A stretch of 64,000 nucleotides of DNA from JAXLSZ01 sp046330315 (GTDB lineage Bacteria > Actinomycetota > Thermoleophilia > Solirubrobacterales > 70-9), in contig JAXLSZ010000011.1 in the NCBI GenBank assembly GCA_046330315.1, positions 81,250-145,249 on the forward strand, written 5' to 3'. Under the pieces are notes generated by a model. It saw only the letters and a program-made list of their open reading frames with translations. It ran no database searches and had not been told where the DNA came from. The position numbers and the translations under genes are program-made. Each line of letters starts with the position of its first letter. Position 1 is the first letter of the stretch. Below are positions 26,100-35,318 of the stretch, one piece after another.

Positions 26100-26925
26100 G
26101 CCGGTGCTCGAGGTTCGCTCCCTGCGGAAGGAATACGCACGCCTGGTGGCGGTGGACGACATCGGTTTCTCGGTCCCGGCGGGTCGTTCCCTGGCGGTAG
26201 TGGGAGAGTCGGGGTCCGGCAAGACGACGGTGGCCCGGATGATCGTCGGGCTGACCCGTCCCACCTCCGGCACGATCGTGGCCTGCGGGCGGGATCGCTC
26301 CCATCCCGCCCGGTCGGCAGGCGAGAGGCGCCGGCGTGGAAGCGAGGTCCAGATCGTCTTCCAGGATCCCAACGCAAGCCTCGACCCTCGTCAGACGCTC
26401 GAGCGGGTCCTGGACGAGGTGCTGCGGTTGCACGGGTCCGGAAGCAGGGCCGATCGCTCGATGGCCGCGCGCGAGCTGGTCGAGCTCGTGGGCCTCGACT
26501 CCCGTCAGGCGCGGTCCCTGCCGAGCGGTCTCTCCGGGGGGCAGCGCCAGCGGATGGCCATCGCCAGGGCTCTCGCGGCGCGGCCGAAGGTGATCATCCT
26601 CGACGAGGCCGTCGCCGCCCTCGATGTCTCGATCCAGGCGCAGATCCTCAACCTGCTTGCCGACGTACGGGAGGCGACCGGGGTCTCCTACGTCGTGATC
26701 AGCCACGACCTCGCCGTGGTCCGCCAGATCGCCGACGAGACGGTCGTCATGCGACGGGGCAGCGTCGTCGAGCGGGGCCCGACGGCTCGGGTCCTCGACA
26801 GGCCCCAGGCGGAGTACACACGCGAGCTGCGGGCGAGCGTGCCCCGGCCGGGCTGGGCTCCGGTGCGGCGCCGGGGAGGCGAGGGCGGTTCCTCTCGCGG
26901 GGCCCGGGCGGAGCGGGAGGAGTGA
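26092..26925 (+). CDS. ABC importer ATPase, DppF-like
   Basis: 277 aa from TTG 26092, which has GGGAG 8 bp upstream; GTG 26083 and GTG 26104 are alternatives. Walker A GESGSGKT, signature LSGGQRQR, Walker B VIILDEAVAALD and SHD. The usual C-terminal Cys cluster is missing. Instead the tail after RPQAEYTRELRASVP is Arg/Gly-rich and short. Last gene of the ureohydrolase-importer arm; the next gene is convergent. Confidence 0.9.
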   Translation: MAEPVLEVRSLRKEYARLVAVDDIGFSVPAGRSLAVVGESGSGKTTVARMIVGLTRPTSGTIVACGRDRSHPARSAGERRRRGSEVQIVFQDPNASLDPRQTLERVLDEVLRLHGSGSRADRSMAARELVELVGLDSRQARSLPSGLSGGQRQRMAIARALAARPKVIILDEAVAALDVSIQAQILNLLADVREATGVSYVVISHDLAVVRQIADETVVMRRGSVVERGPTARVLDRPQAEYTRELRASVPRPGWAPVRRRGGEGGSSRGARAEREE

Positions 26926-26929
26926 GCGA

Positions 26930-28048
26930 TCAGCCGCCGGCGGGCCGGGCCAGGTCCTCCCTGCCGACCCAGGCTTCGAGTATCCAGCCGAGCTGGTGCG
27001 GGCGCATCGAGCGGTTTACCTCGAGCTCGACGGGTGCGGCGGCGCGGCCCTCGCGGTGCGCGTAGGCCGCGGCCGCGGCCCGCGCCCGCTCGACCCCCGC
27101 GACCCGGCCCGAGCGGCGGATCGAGCGGTAGATCATCCCCGCGGAGGGGTCGAGCATCCGTGCCCCAAGGGCGTTGGCCCCGAAGCTCCAGTCGAGGCCC
27201 CGCAGGGCCGCCGTCCGGAACGAGTCGTCGCCGGTGGCGTCGGAGAGCCCGCCCAGGCCGATCATCCCCAGAGCGTCCTGGTGGGTGGAGTAGATCTCGT
27301 AGGGCTCGATCACGACGCCCCGCACCGGGTCGCAGATCCACGGCCAGGCCCCGTCGTCCATCTGCAGCTCGACGAGCGTTCGCCCCAGCGCCACCGCGGC
27401 GTCCAGCGCCTCGCCGTCCTCGCGAACCCTGGCGAGCCCGGTGAGCGCGACCAGCGCGGTGATCTGATCGGTGAAGCTCGGCAGGCGCCGCCGCGCCCCC
27501 CTCCCGGTGTGGGTCAGGAGGTGCCCCGACGGGCGGCGCTCGAGGATCTCGGCGCGGCAGGCGGCGAGAAGCTCCTCGCCCTCGCCCAGCTCGACCCGCA
27601 GGCCGGCCTCGGCGAGCGCGACGAGGGCCCAGCCGACCTCCATGGTCGGTGCCGCGCGCAACCTCCTCGGGCGCAGCGACTCCGAGAGGGCCGGGACGAG
27701 GTCCGCCGCCCAGGCGGCCTCGGCTCGCGAGTCGGACCAGAGCGCCAGCGCCAGCTCGCCCGCCCCGATGCCCCCCGCGGCCAGCTCGGCCTCGAGGTGC
27801 GCCCTGATCGCCCCGAGGTGGAACGGGTGCTCGACGTCGTGCTCGGCGGCGCGCGAGAGGCCCAGCAGCACGACCAGCGTCTCGCGCAGGGAGCGGCCCT
27901 GCGGGCGCCCTTCGGATTCGGCCGAGACCTCCAGGCAGAAGGTCCCGTCGCTGAGCTGGAGCGAGGGGAGGCGCTCCAGCGCGAAGTCCTTGAGCAGCCG
28001 GGCCCTCTCCGGGCCGGCCGCCGACTCAGCTTGCGTAGAGGTCCTCAA
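26930..28048 (-). CDS. hypothetical protein, probable alpha/alpha-toroid fold
   Basis: 372 aa from TTG 28048, overlapping the acyl-CoA ligase gene by 23 bp; no later start is convincing. The sequence is mainly helical with regularly spaced aromatic and Gly turns (GWALVALAEAG, DQITALVALTGLARV, DGAWPWICDP, WSFGANALGARML), which recalls six-hairpin glycosidase or terpene-cyclase-like toroids. No catalytic motif is recognised. No signal peptide. Its position after an acyl-CoA ligase gives only weak context. Confidence 0.65.
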   Translation of the reverse strand: MRTSTQAESAAGPERARLLKDFALERLPSLQLSDGTFCLEVSAESEGRPQGRSLRETLVVLLGLSRAAEHDVEHPFHLGAIRAHLEAELAAGGIGAGELALALWSDSRAEAAWAADLVPALSESLRPRRLRAAPTMEVGWALVALAEAGLRVELGEGEELLAACRAEILERRPSGHLLTHTGRGARRRLPSFTDQITALVALTGLARVREDGEALDAAVALGRTLVELQMDDGAWPWICDPVRGVVIEPYEIYSTHQDALGMIGLGGLSDATGDDSFRTAALRGLDWSFGANALGARMLDPSAGMIYRSIRRSGRVAGVERARAAAAAYAHREGRAAAPVELEVNRSMRPHQLGWILEAWVGREDLARPAGG

Positions 28049-29837
28049 TTTCGGCCACGTACTTCTCGGATATCGGCTTTCGCTTCAGCTTCATGGTCGG
28101 CGTCAGCTCGTCCCCGCCCGGGACCCACTCCTCGGGCAGAATCCTGAACTTCTTGATCTGCTCGACGCGGGCCATTCGCTGGTTGGCCTCGTCCACTCCC
28201 GCCCGGACCGCCGCGACCACCTCCTCGCGCCCGGCGAGCTCGGCGAGGTCGAGGCCCTCGAGCCCGTTCGAGGCGGCCCAGGTCGGCGCGTAGTCGGGGT
28301 CGAGGACGATCAGCGCCACGTTGTAGGGCCGGCGGTCGCCGATCGCGATGCACTGGCCGATCAGCGGGCTGGCAGTCTTCAGCTTCGACTCGATGTTGGC
28401 GGGCGACATGTTCTTGCCGGCCGCGTTGATGATCAGCTCCTTCTTGCGATCGACGATCGTCAGATAGCCGTCGGAGTCCAGCTCGCCGATGTCGCCGGTC
28501 AGCAGCCAGCCGTCCGAGAAGGTCTCGGCGGTCTTCTCGGGCATGTTCCGGTAACCGGGCATCACGCCGTCGCCCTTGACCAGCACCTCCCCGTCCTCGG
28601 CGAGCTTGATCTCGACCCCCGGGATCGGCGGTCCGACCGTGCCGAGCTTGACCTTGCCGGGCGGGTTGAGGGTGGCGACCCCGCAGGTCTCCGACATCCC
28701 CCAGAGCTCGCCGACCGGGATCCCGATCGCATGGAAGAACTCCAGCACCTCGAGCGGGGTCGGGGCGGCCCCGACGTTGATCGCCGCGAGGTCGTCGAAG
28801 CCCAGCGCGACCCGCAGCTTCGAGAACATCTCCTCGTCAGCTCGCGCGACCGCCGCCTCGAGCTCGTCGGGGACGGGCTCGCCGGCCTGCTCGAGCCGGA
28901 TCTTCTCGATGGCCGCCTCCAGACCCTTCTGGGCCGGGACCCGATGCTCCTCGGGCAGCGCGGCGAGGTTCGCCTCCAGCCCTGCTTTGAGCTTCTCGTA
29001 GATCCTCGGCACAGCGAAGAACCAGGAGGGCCTCACCTTCGGGATGAACTCGACGATCCGCCGCGGGTCGGGGCAGACGGTCACGGTCAGGCCCTTGACC
29101 ACGGGCAGGTAGTAGTGGGCGCCGCGCTCGGCGATGTGGGCGGTGGGGAGCCAGGAGATCAGCCTCCCGCCGCGCTCGGGCAGGTGGACCATGTCCTCCA
29201 CGGAGGAGGTCAGCGCCATGAGGTTGCGGTGGGTGAGCTGGACGCCCTTCGGCGGCCCGGTGGTGCCCGAGGTGTAGATCAGGGTGAGCAGGTCATCGAG
29301 GCCGACGTCCGCGGCGCGCGCGGACGGGTCGAAGCCGGGATCGGCGGCCTCCAGGTCCTCGAGGGTGCCGGTGCCCCCGTCGCCGTCCAGGACGATCACG
29401 TGCTCGAGGTCCGGCAGCTCGGCGCGGGCCTCGTCGAAGCGCTCGAGGAACTCGGTCTCGACGATCGCGATGCGCGAGCCCGCGTCGCCGACCACGTAGG
29501 CGATCTGCTCGGGGGAGGAGGTCTGGTAGACGGAGAACGGGACCCCGCCGAGGCTGACCGCGGCCAGGTCGCAGGGGATGAACTCCGGGCGGTTGTTGAG
29601 CATCAGCGCCACCGTCTCGGCCTTGCCGAGGCCCAGCGAGGCAAGCCCGCCGGCGATCCTCGAGACCCGGGCGTCGAGCTCGCTCCAGGTGACCGAGGTC
29701 GAGTCGTCCTCGGTGCGGATTGCGACGTCGTCGCCGATCCGGGCGACGGTCCTGCGGAAAGCCTCGTAGAGGTTCTGCGAGTCCGGCTCGATGCCGGGTC
29801 CCCCGCTGGCGTACCGCGCGGCAGTCGTCGCTTCCAA
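28026..29837 (-). CDS. long-chain acyl-CoA synthetase (FadD15-like)
   Basis: 603 aa, typical for long-chain AMP-forming ligases. AMP-binding P-loop LIYTSGTTGPPKGVQLTH, then GAAPTPLEVLEFF, LWGMSETCGVATLN, and the hinge region GWLLTGDIGELDSDGYLTIVDRKKELI, with the catalytic Lys expected in the C-terminal lid. It activates fatty acids to acyl-CoA at the membrane. Together with the wax ester synthase at 3.4 kb it points to lipid storage or recycling, though the two genes are far apart. Confidence 0.93.
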   Translation of the reverse strand: MEATTAARYASGGPGIEPDSQNLYEAFRRTVARIGDDVAIRTEDDSTSVTWSELDARVSRIAGGLASLGLGKAETVALMLNNRPEFIPCDLAAVSLGGVPFSVYQTSSPEQIAYVVGDAGSRIAIVETEFLERFDEARAELPDLEHVIVLDGDGGTGTLEDLEAADPGFDPSARAADVGLDDLLTLIYTSGTTGPPKGVQLTHRNLMALTSSVEDMVHLPERGGRLISWLPTAHIAERGAHYYLPVVKGLTVTVCPDPRRIVEFIPKVRPSWFFAVPRIYEKLKAGLEANLAALPEEHRVPAQKGLEAAIEKIRLEQAGEPVPDELEAAVARADEEMFSKLRVALGFDDLAAINVGAAPTPLEVLEFFHAIGIPVGELWGMSETCGVATLNPPGKVKLGTVGPPIPGVEIKLAEDGEVLVKGDGVMPGYRNMPEKTAETFSDGWLLTGDIGELDSDGYLTIVDRKKELIINAAGKNMSPANIESKLKTASPLIGQCIAIGDRRPYNVALIVLDPDYAPTWAASNGLEGLDLAELAGREEVVAAVRAGVDEANQRMARVEQIKKFRILPEEWVPGGDELTPTMKLKRKPISEKYVAEIEDLYAS

Positions 29838-29878
29838 GGCCTATCTCCTCTCCCGTTTCCTGGCCGTTGCAGGGAAAG

Positions 29879-30967
29879 CTACCGCACGTTGAAGCCCTCG
29901 CCCGTCAGCCTCCCGATGTCGTTCGTGAGGCCGATCAGGAAGAGCATGATGACCAGCACGAACCCGATCGCGCCGGCCCGCTCCATGACCCGGAAGGGGA
30001 CCGGGCGCCCGCGCAGCTTCTCGACCAGCGACCAGAAGATGTGGCCCCCGTCGAGCGGCAGGAACGGGAAGAGGTTGATCAGGCCCAGCGAGAGGCTGAT
30101 CACGGCCAGCAGGGTGAGCGACTCGCGCCAGCCGATCCCGACGGTCTGGTGCGCGACGTCGCTCACCCCGACCACCCCGGAGACCTGCTTGCGCTGCTGG
30201 GGGTCGAAGATGTTCGCGAAGACGCTCGCCGTCTTGCTGGTGATCAGCCACATGAAACCCGTGGAGCGGTCGAGCGCCGCGCCGACGCTGCGGTCTGCCG
30301 GCACCGAGCCGTAGGAGAAGCCGAGGCGCATCCGCCCGACCGCCGCGTCGTATTCCGGGACCATCTCGATCGTGCGAGCCTGGCCGTCGCGGCGGATCGT
30401 CACCGCCAGCGGCCCGGCGCCGCGGCACCCGTCGAGCTGCCTGCCCGGGCAGCGGTCGGCCGCGACGGTGTCCGCGAAGCGCTGCAGCCTGGTCTCGAGG
30501 GGAAGGCCGGCGAACGAGCGTCCCTCGATCGCGACGATCCGGTCGCCGGCCCGCAGCTGCTGGGCGGCCGGGGATCCCGGGACGATGCCCTCGACGGTGT
30601 TGGCCAGGTCGCGGGCCCCGAAGGAGAGGAGGAAGAGCAGCACGAGGGCGAGGGCGATGTTGATCGCCGGGCCCGCGCCGATCACCACGATCCGCTTCCA
30701 GACCGGCTGGTGGTAGTACCCGCGGGCCGCCACCTCGGGCGGGAGCTCCTCCTCGGGGTTCATCCCGGTGATCTTCACGAAGCCGCCGAGGGGTATCGCC
30801 CCGATCCCGTACTCGGTCTCCCCGCGCCTCCTCGAGACGAGCCTGGGCGGGAAGAAGAGGAAGAAGCGCTCGACCCGCATCCCGGTCGCCTTGGCCGCTA
30901 CGAAGTGCCCGAACTCGTGCAGGATGATCAGGAAGGCGAAGCCGAGGAAGACCAGCACCCAGCTCAT
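29879..30967 (-). CDS. rseP: site-2 protease, RseP/RIP family
   Basis: 362 aa. The zinc motif HEFGH is at residues 18-22 in the first membrane helix. A PDZ domain (about 120-210, VPGSPAAQQLRAGDRIVAIEG) follows, and the third zinc ligand is in FPFLPLDGGH. Intramembrane cleavage of anti-sigma factors and signal-peptide remnants is the known family role. ATG 30967 overlaps the dxr stop by 4 bp, the common dxr-rseP pairing. Confidence 0.93.
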   Translation of the reverse strand: MSWVLVFLGFAFLIILHEFGHFVAAKATGMRVERFFLFFPPRLVSRRRGETEYGIGAIPLGGFVKITGMNPEEELPPEVAARGYYHQPVWKRIVVIGAGPAINIALALVLLFLLSFGARDLANTVEGIVPGSPAAQQLRAGDRIVAIEGRSFAGLPLETRLQRFADTVAADRCPGRQLDGCRGAGPLAVTIRRDGQARTIEMVPEYDAAVGRMRLGFSYGSVPADRSVGAALDRSTGFMWLITSKTASVFANIFDPQQRKQVSGVVGVSDVAHQTVGIGWRESLTLLAVISLSLGLINLFPFLPLDGGHIFWSLVEKLRGRPVPFRVMERAGAIGFVLVIMLFLIGLTNDIGRLTGEGFNVR

Positions 30968-32109
30968 GCGAGCGCCACTCCCTCGACCGCCTCCGCCGCG
31001 CGCCCGCGGGCCGCGGCGTCGGCCTCGAAGAGGTCGCCGAACCCGGTCACCTCCAGGCTTCCGAGCTCGTCGAGGACCGCCTCGATCACCCCGGGTATCG
31101 CCTCGAAGGGGATCCGCCTGCCCAGGAAGGCCTCCACCGCCACCTCGTCGGCGGCGTTGAGGACGCAGGGCGCCGCTCCGCCCGCCTCCCCGGCTTCCCG
31201 GGCGAGGCGCAGGCAGGCGAAGGTCCCGGGATCGGGCCGCTCGAAGGTGAGCTCTCCGAGCGCCGCGAGGTCGAGGCTTCTGACCGGGACGTCGGCGCGT
31301 TCGGGGAAGTGCAGTGCGTAGGAGATCGGCACCCTCATGTCGGGGTGGCCGAGATGGGCGAGCGAGGCCCCGTCGTTGAGGTCGATCAGCGAGTGGACGA
31401 TCGACTGCGGGTGGACGACCACCTCGACCCGTTCGTAGGGGACCCCGAAGAGGTGGTGGGCCTCGATCATCTCGAGACCCTTGTTCATCAGGGTCGCGGA
31501 GTCGATCGTGATCCTCCCCCCCATCTGCCAGGTGGGATGGGCCAGTGCCTCCTCCGGGGTGATCCCTCCGAGGTCGTCGCGGCCCCGGAACGGCCCCCCC
31601 GAAGCGGTGAGCACCAGGCGCTCGACGGTCCCCGGCGCCTCCGAGCGGATCAGCTGGAAGAGCGCGGAGTGCTCGGAGTCGACCGGGAGGATGCGGGCGC
31701 CGGTCCCCTCTGCGAGCGCGGTCACCAGCTCGCCCCCGATCACCAGGCTCTCCTTGTTGGCGAGCGCCAGGTCCATGCCCTCGCTGAGCGCCACGATCGT
31801 CGGCTCCAGGCCCGCCGCGCCGACGATGCCGTTGAGCACGAGGTCGGCCCCGGAGGCGGAGATCAGATCGGCGATCCCCCCGGGCCCCCCCAGCACCTCC
31901 CCGCCCCATTGCCCACGAGCGCGCCGTGCCGCCTCTGGATCGGCGAGAGCCACCCGGGGCACCCCGTTCTCGCGAGCCTGCTCCAGCAGGCGCTCGTCGC
32001 CGGAGCCGGCCGAGAGCCCGACCACGCGCAGATCGCCCGAGCCGCGGACGATCTCCAGCGCCTGGGTACCGATCGACCCGGTGGAACCGAGGATCACGAC
32101 CTCCTTCAT
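30964..32109 (-). CDS. dxr: 1-deoxy-D-xylulose-5-phosphate reductoisomerase
   Basis: 381 aa. The NADPH motif is GSTGSIGTQALEIV (residues 8-21). LVLTASGGPFRG, PTWQMGGRITIDSATLMNKGLE and the metal/substrate residues in VDSEHSALFQ are intact. It makes MEP in the second step of the isoprenoid pathway served downstream by ispG in this window, and feeds UppS in the same gene run. Confidence 0.95.
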   Translation of the reverse strand: MKEVVILGSTGSIGTQALEIVRGSGDLRVVGLSAGSGDERLLEQARENGVPRVALADPEAARRARGQWGGEVLGGPGGIADLISASGADLVLNGIVGAAGLEPTIVALSEGMDLALANKESLVIGGELVTALAEGTGARILPVDSEHSALFQLIRSEAPGTVERLVLTASGGPFRGRDDLGGITPEEALAHPTWQMGGRITIDSATLMNKGLEMIEAHHLFGVPYERVEVVVHPQSIVHSLIDLNDGASLAHLGHPDMRVPISYALHFPERADVPVRSLDLAALGELTFERPDPGTFACLRLAREAGEAGGAAPCVLNAADEVAVEAFLGRRIPFEAIPGVIEAVLDELGSLEVTGFGDLFEADAAARGRAAEAVEGVALA

Positions 32110-32145
32110 CGTCGTGAGTGTAGGGAGGGTCGCGGCCCGCCCGAA

Positions 32146-33273
32146 TCAGTAGATCAGCGCGACCGCCAGGTAGTAGCCGACCACGATCGTGAAGAAGGCG
32201 GCGTCGAGGCGGTCGAGGATCCCGCCGTGTGGACCGAACAGCGTCCCGGTGTCCTTGCGGCCGAGGTCGCGCTTGACCATCGACTCGAAGAGGTCGCCCA
32301 CCGGGGCGATCGCGGCCACCGCGGCGCCCATGATCAGCGCGTCGGTCCCGGAGAGCCAGTCCTGGTAGAGGCCCGCGAACCAGAAGCCGAGGGTTCCGAT
32401 CAGGAAGCCGCCGATCAGCCCCTCGAGAGTCTTGTTGGGCGAGAGCGCGGGGGCGATTTGGCGCGACCCGAAGAGCCGTCCCGTCGCGTAGGCCGCGGTG
32501 TCCGTCACGAAGGTGCCGACCAGGACGTCGATCAGCAGCGCCCCGCCGTGCAGGGGCAGGTCGCGGAGCAGCACCGCGTGGGAGAGCGGCAGGCCGATCC
32601 AGCCGATCCCGAGCAGCGTGATCGCCATCGAGAGCGTGACCCCGTTCCGGTCCGGGCGGCGGGCGGCCAGCGCGAAGAGCACCAGGAAGCTCGCGGTCAG
32701 CACCAGCATCACGTTGAAGGCGGTGCCGAAGTGGGCCGCGGCGATCATCCCCGCCACGGCGAGGTAGGCGGCGAGGCCCACGGGCCGGTAGTCGGCGGTC
32801 ATCACGAAGTACTCGCGCAGCGCGATCACCGCGAGGGCGACCATCGCGGCGGCGAAGATCGCGCCGCCGGCGACGGTGATAGCGATCGCGAAGACGATCC
32901 AGGGGATCGCCACCAGCACCCGGCGCGCAGTCTCCCCCCTCAGGCCCCTCCGCCGGCGTGGCAGCTCGAGCTCCCCCGGGCCGGGAGGGGCAGAATCCCG
33001 GGCCGGCGCCCTCTCCCCCCGCGGCCGGGTCTCGGGCGCACCGCGATCCGACCGGGCCTCCGGCCCGCCGCGGTGGGCGGGCTCCGGGGCCGGGGTCCCG
33101 CCGGTTGGGCCGAAGCCCTCCGACTCGCCGCTCAGGAGCTCCTCGCCTCCGGGGATTCCGCCGCCGGACCCCTGCCCGGCGTCGAACGGGGCAGCGGGGC
33201 GGGCGCCGGCCCGCTTCGACCGGCCCCAGCGAAGCCCGGCGCCGCGGCGCCGCCTCTTCCGCTCCCGCGCCAT
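32146..33273 (-). CDS. cdsA: phosphatidate cytidylyltransferase with long disordered N-terminus
   Basis: 375 aa against about 270 for the family. The extra length is a 110-residue Arg/Gly/Pro-rich N-terminal tail that is probably disordered and cytoplasmic. Eight or so membrane helices follow. The signature is SMVKRDLGRKDTGTLFGPHGGILDRLD, with HGG and DRxD intact. It makes CDP-diacylglycerol from phosphatidic acid and CTP, the substrate of PgsA. Three bp after uppS. Confidence 0.92.
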   Translation of the reverse strand: MARERKRRRRGAGLRWGRSKRAGARPAAPFDAGQGSGGGIPGGEELLSGESEGFGPTGGTPAPEPAHRGGPEARSDRGAPETRPRGERAPARDSAPPGPGELELPRRRRGLRGETARRVLVAIPWIVFAIAITVAGGAIFAAAMVALAVIALREYFVMTADYRPVGLAAYLAVAGMIAAAHFGTAFNVMLVLTASFLVLFALAARRPDRNGVTLSMAITLLGIGWIGLPLSHAVLLRDLPLHGGALLIDVLVGTFVTDTAAYATGRLFGSRQIAPALSPNKTLEGLIGGFLIGTLGFWFAGLYQDWLSGTDALIMGAAVAAIAPVGDLFESMVKRDLGRKDTGTLFGPHGGILDRLDAAFFTIVVGYYLAVALIY

Positions 33274-33276
33274 CGG

Positions 33277-33945
33277 CTAGCCCCTCCTCCCGAACCGCCG
33301 CGCGCGGGCCTCGAACTCGGCCAGGCACTCCTCGAAGGCTTCGCGGGTGAAGTCAGGCCAGAGCTCCTCGCGGAAGACGAACTCCGAGTAGGCGCACTGC
33401 CAGAGCAGGTAATTGGAGATACGCATCTCGCCGCTGGTGCGGATCAGCAGGTCGGGATCGTGCATCTCGGGCGCGTAGAGGTGGCTTCGGAAATCCTCCT
33501 CGGTCTCACCCTCGAAGCCTCGCGCCGCATCGACGATCTCCGCCCGCCCGCCGTAGTTGAAAGCGACGAAGAGCGTGATCCGGTCGTTCCCGGCGGTCTT
33601 CTCCTCCGCCCAGTCCATCAGCTCGGCGAGCCCGGAGGGAACTCCCTCGCGGCGCCCGACGAACCGCATCCGCACGCCCTCCGCGTCGAGCTCCGGGGTC
33701 TCGGCCTCGATCCGCTCGCCGAACATCCGCATCAGCCCCGAGACCTCCTCGGCGGGGCGGGACCAGTTCTCGGTCGAGAAGGAGAAGACCGTCAGCTCCC
33801 GGATCCCCAGCTCGACCGCGTCGCGCAGCCTCGCCTTGACCACGTCTGCGCCGGCCCTGTGCCCCTCGACGGGCGGCAGCCCGCGGCCCTGGGCCCAGCG
33901 GCCGTTGCCGTCGGTGATGATCGCTACGTAGCTGGCGACGGCCAT
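33277..33945 (-). CDS. uppS: isoprenyl transferase (undecaprenyl diphosphate synthase type)
   Basis: 222 aa, slightly short. The catalytic segment is ITDGNGRWAQGRGLPPVEGHRAG (residues about 10-32), with the conserved catalytic Asp in DGNGRWA. ENWSRP and the C-terminal DLLIRTSGEMRISNYLLWQCAYSE block complete it. It builds the long cis-polyprenyl diphosphate that carries peptidoglycan precursors. Co-encoded with cdsA and dxr in the usual frr-uppS-cdsA-dxr-rseP order. Confidence 0.93.
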   Translation of the reverse strand: MAVASYVAIITDGNGRWAQGRGLPPVEGHRAGADVVKARLRDAVELGIRELTVFSFSTENWSRPAEEVSGLMRMFGERIEAETPELDAEGVRMRFVGRREGVPSGLAELMDWAEEKTAGNDRITLFVAFNYGGRAEIVDAARGFEGETEEDFRSHLYAPEMHDPDLLIRTSGEMRISNYLLWQCAYSEFVFREELWPDFTREAFEECLAEFEARARRFGRRG

Positions 33946-33974
33946 GGCTTGCCCGGGGGCCGGACGGCCGGCCC

Positions 33975-34544
33975 TCAGACTTCGAGGATCTCCTCCTCCT
34001 TGCCCTTCAGCAGCTCGTCGATCTCCCCGACCGCGGCGTCGGTCTCCTTCTGCAGCGCCGCCTCTGCCCGCCGCTCGTCGTCCTCGCCGGCCTCGCCCTC
34101 CTTCTTCAGCTCGCGGAGGTCGTGCATGACGTCGCGGCGCACGTTTCGGACGGCCACCTTCCCTTCTTCCGCCACCCCGTGGACGATCTTGACCATCTCC
34201 CTGCGCCGCTCCTCGGTCAGCTCGGGGATCTGCAGGCGGATCACCGTGCCGTCGTTGTTCGGCGTCAGGCCCACGTCCGACTCCATGATCGCCTTCTCGA
34301 TCGCGCCGATCGCCGACTTGTCGTAGGGGGTCAGGGTGAGCAGCCGGGCGTCGGTGGTGGCGACGTTGGCGAGCTGGCGCAGCGCGGTCTGGGTGCCGTA
34401 GTAGTCCACGTCGATCCGGTCGAGAAGGTGGGGCGAGGCGCGGCCGGTGCGCACCGTCGCGAGCTCGTTGCGGGTCGCCTCCACCGACTTGTGCATCCGC
34501 ACCTTGGCGTCGGCGAGGAGCTCGTCGATCAACTCGTTCTCCAC
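33975..34544 (-). CDS. frr: ribosome recycling factor
   Basis: 189 aa. The three-helix bundle has the standard opening LLADAKVRMHKSVEATRNELATVRTGRASP and the domain II pattern YGTQTALRQLANV, with LTEERRREMVKIVH in the C-terminal helix. It splits post-termination ribosomes with EF-G. It follows pyrH after 40 bp, as in most bacteria. Confidence 0.96.
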   Translation of the reverse strand: MENELIDELLADAKVRMHKSVEATRNELATVRTGRASPHLLDRIDVDYYGTQTALRQLANVATTDARLLTLTPYDKSAIGAIEKAIMESDVGLTPNNDGTVIRLQIPELTEERRREMVKIVHGVAEEGKVAVRNVRRDVMHDLRELKKEGEAGEDDERRAEAALQKETDAAVGEIDELLKGKEEEILEV

Positions 34545-34584
34545 GGCGCCATCCTATCCCGCTCGGGCCGCGCCCGAGGGGAGG

Positions 34585-35310
34585 TCAGGAGGAGGTCACC
34601 AGGGTGCCGACCCGCTCGCCGGAGAGGATCCGGTCGATGTTGCGCTGGTCGGCCATGTTGAAGACGTGGATCGGCAGGTCGTTGTCCATGCACAGCGAGA
34701 GCGCCGTGGAGTCCATCACCCGCAGACCCCTCTCGATCGCCTCGCGGTGGCTTATCGAGGGGATGAAGCGGGCCTCGGGGTTGGTGGCGGGATCGGAGTC
34801 GTAGACACCCTCGACCCCGTTCTTGGCCATCAGGATCGCCTCGGCGTGGATCTCCAGCGCCCGCAGCGCCGCGGCCGTGTCGGTGGTGAAGAACGGGTTG
34901 CCGGTGCCGGCCGCGAAGATCACCACCCTCCCCTTCTCCAGGTGGCGCATGGCGCGGCGCCGGATGTAGGGCTCGGCGACCTCCTTGACGTCGATCGCCG
35001 ACATCACCCTGGTGTGCTCCCCGGTCTTCTCCAGCGCGTCTTGGAGGGTCAGCGCGTTCAGCACCGTCGCCAGCATCCCCATGTAGTCGCCGGTGGCCCG
35101 GTCCATCCCGGCGGCCGCGCCCTCCAGCCCGCGGTAGATGTTGCCGGCGCCGACCACGATCGCAACCTCGACCCCGCGGCCGCGGGTCGAGCTGACCTGG
35201 CCGGCGATGCCCCTGACCGTCTCGGCGTCGGTGCCGTACTCCAGGTCGCCCATCAGGGCCTCGCCGGAGAGTTTCAGCAGGACTCGGCCGAAGACGGGGT
35301 CGGTCGCCAT
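34585..35310 (-). CDS. pyrH: uridylate kinase
   Basis: 241 aa from ATG 35310. LLKLSGEALMG (about 11-21), VVGAGNIYRG, and TGNPFFTTDTAAALRALE are the bacterial UMP kinase motifs of the amino-acid kinase fold. It phosphorylates UMP to UDP for RNA and for UDP-sugar precursors of the wall. 8 bp after tsf. Confidence 0.96.
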   Translation of the reverse strand: MATDPVFGRVLLKLSGEALMGDLEYGTDAETVRGIAGQVSSTRGRGVEVAIVVGAGNIYRGLEGAAAGMDRATGDYMGMLATVLNALTLQDALEKTGEHTRVMSAIDVKEVAEPYIRRRAMRHLEKGRVVIFAAGTGNPFFTTDTAAALRALEIHAEAILMAKNGVEGVYDSDPATNPEARFIPSISHREAIERGLRVMDSTALSLCMDNDLPIHVFNMADQRNIDRILSGERVGTLVTSS

Positions 35311-35318
35311 CGCGGCGA

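Noticed and set aside
29879..33328. A 1149-residue minus-strand ORF across cdsA, dxr and rseP
   Set aside because: The dxr and cdsA parts are out-of-frame shadows; only the rseP portion from ATG 30967 is real.
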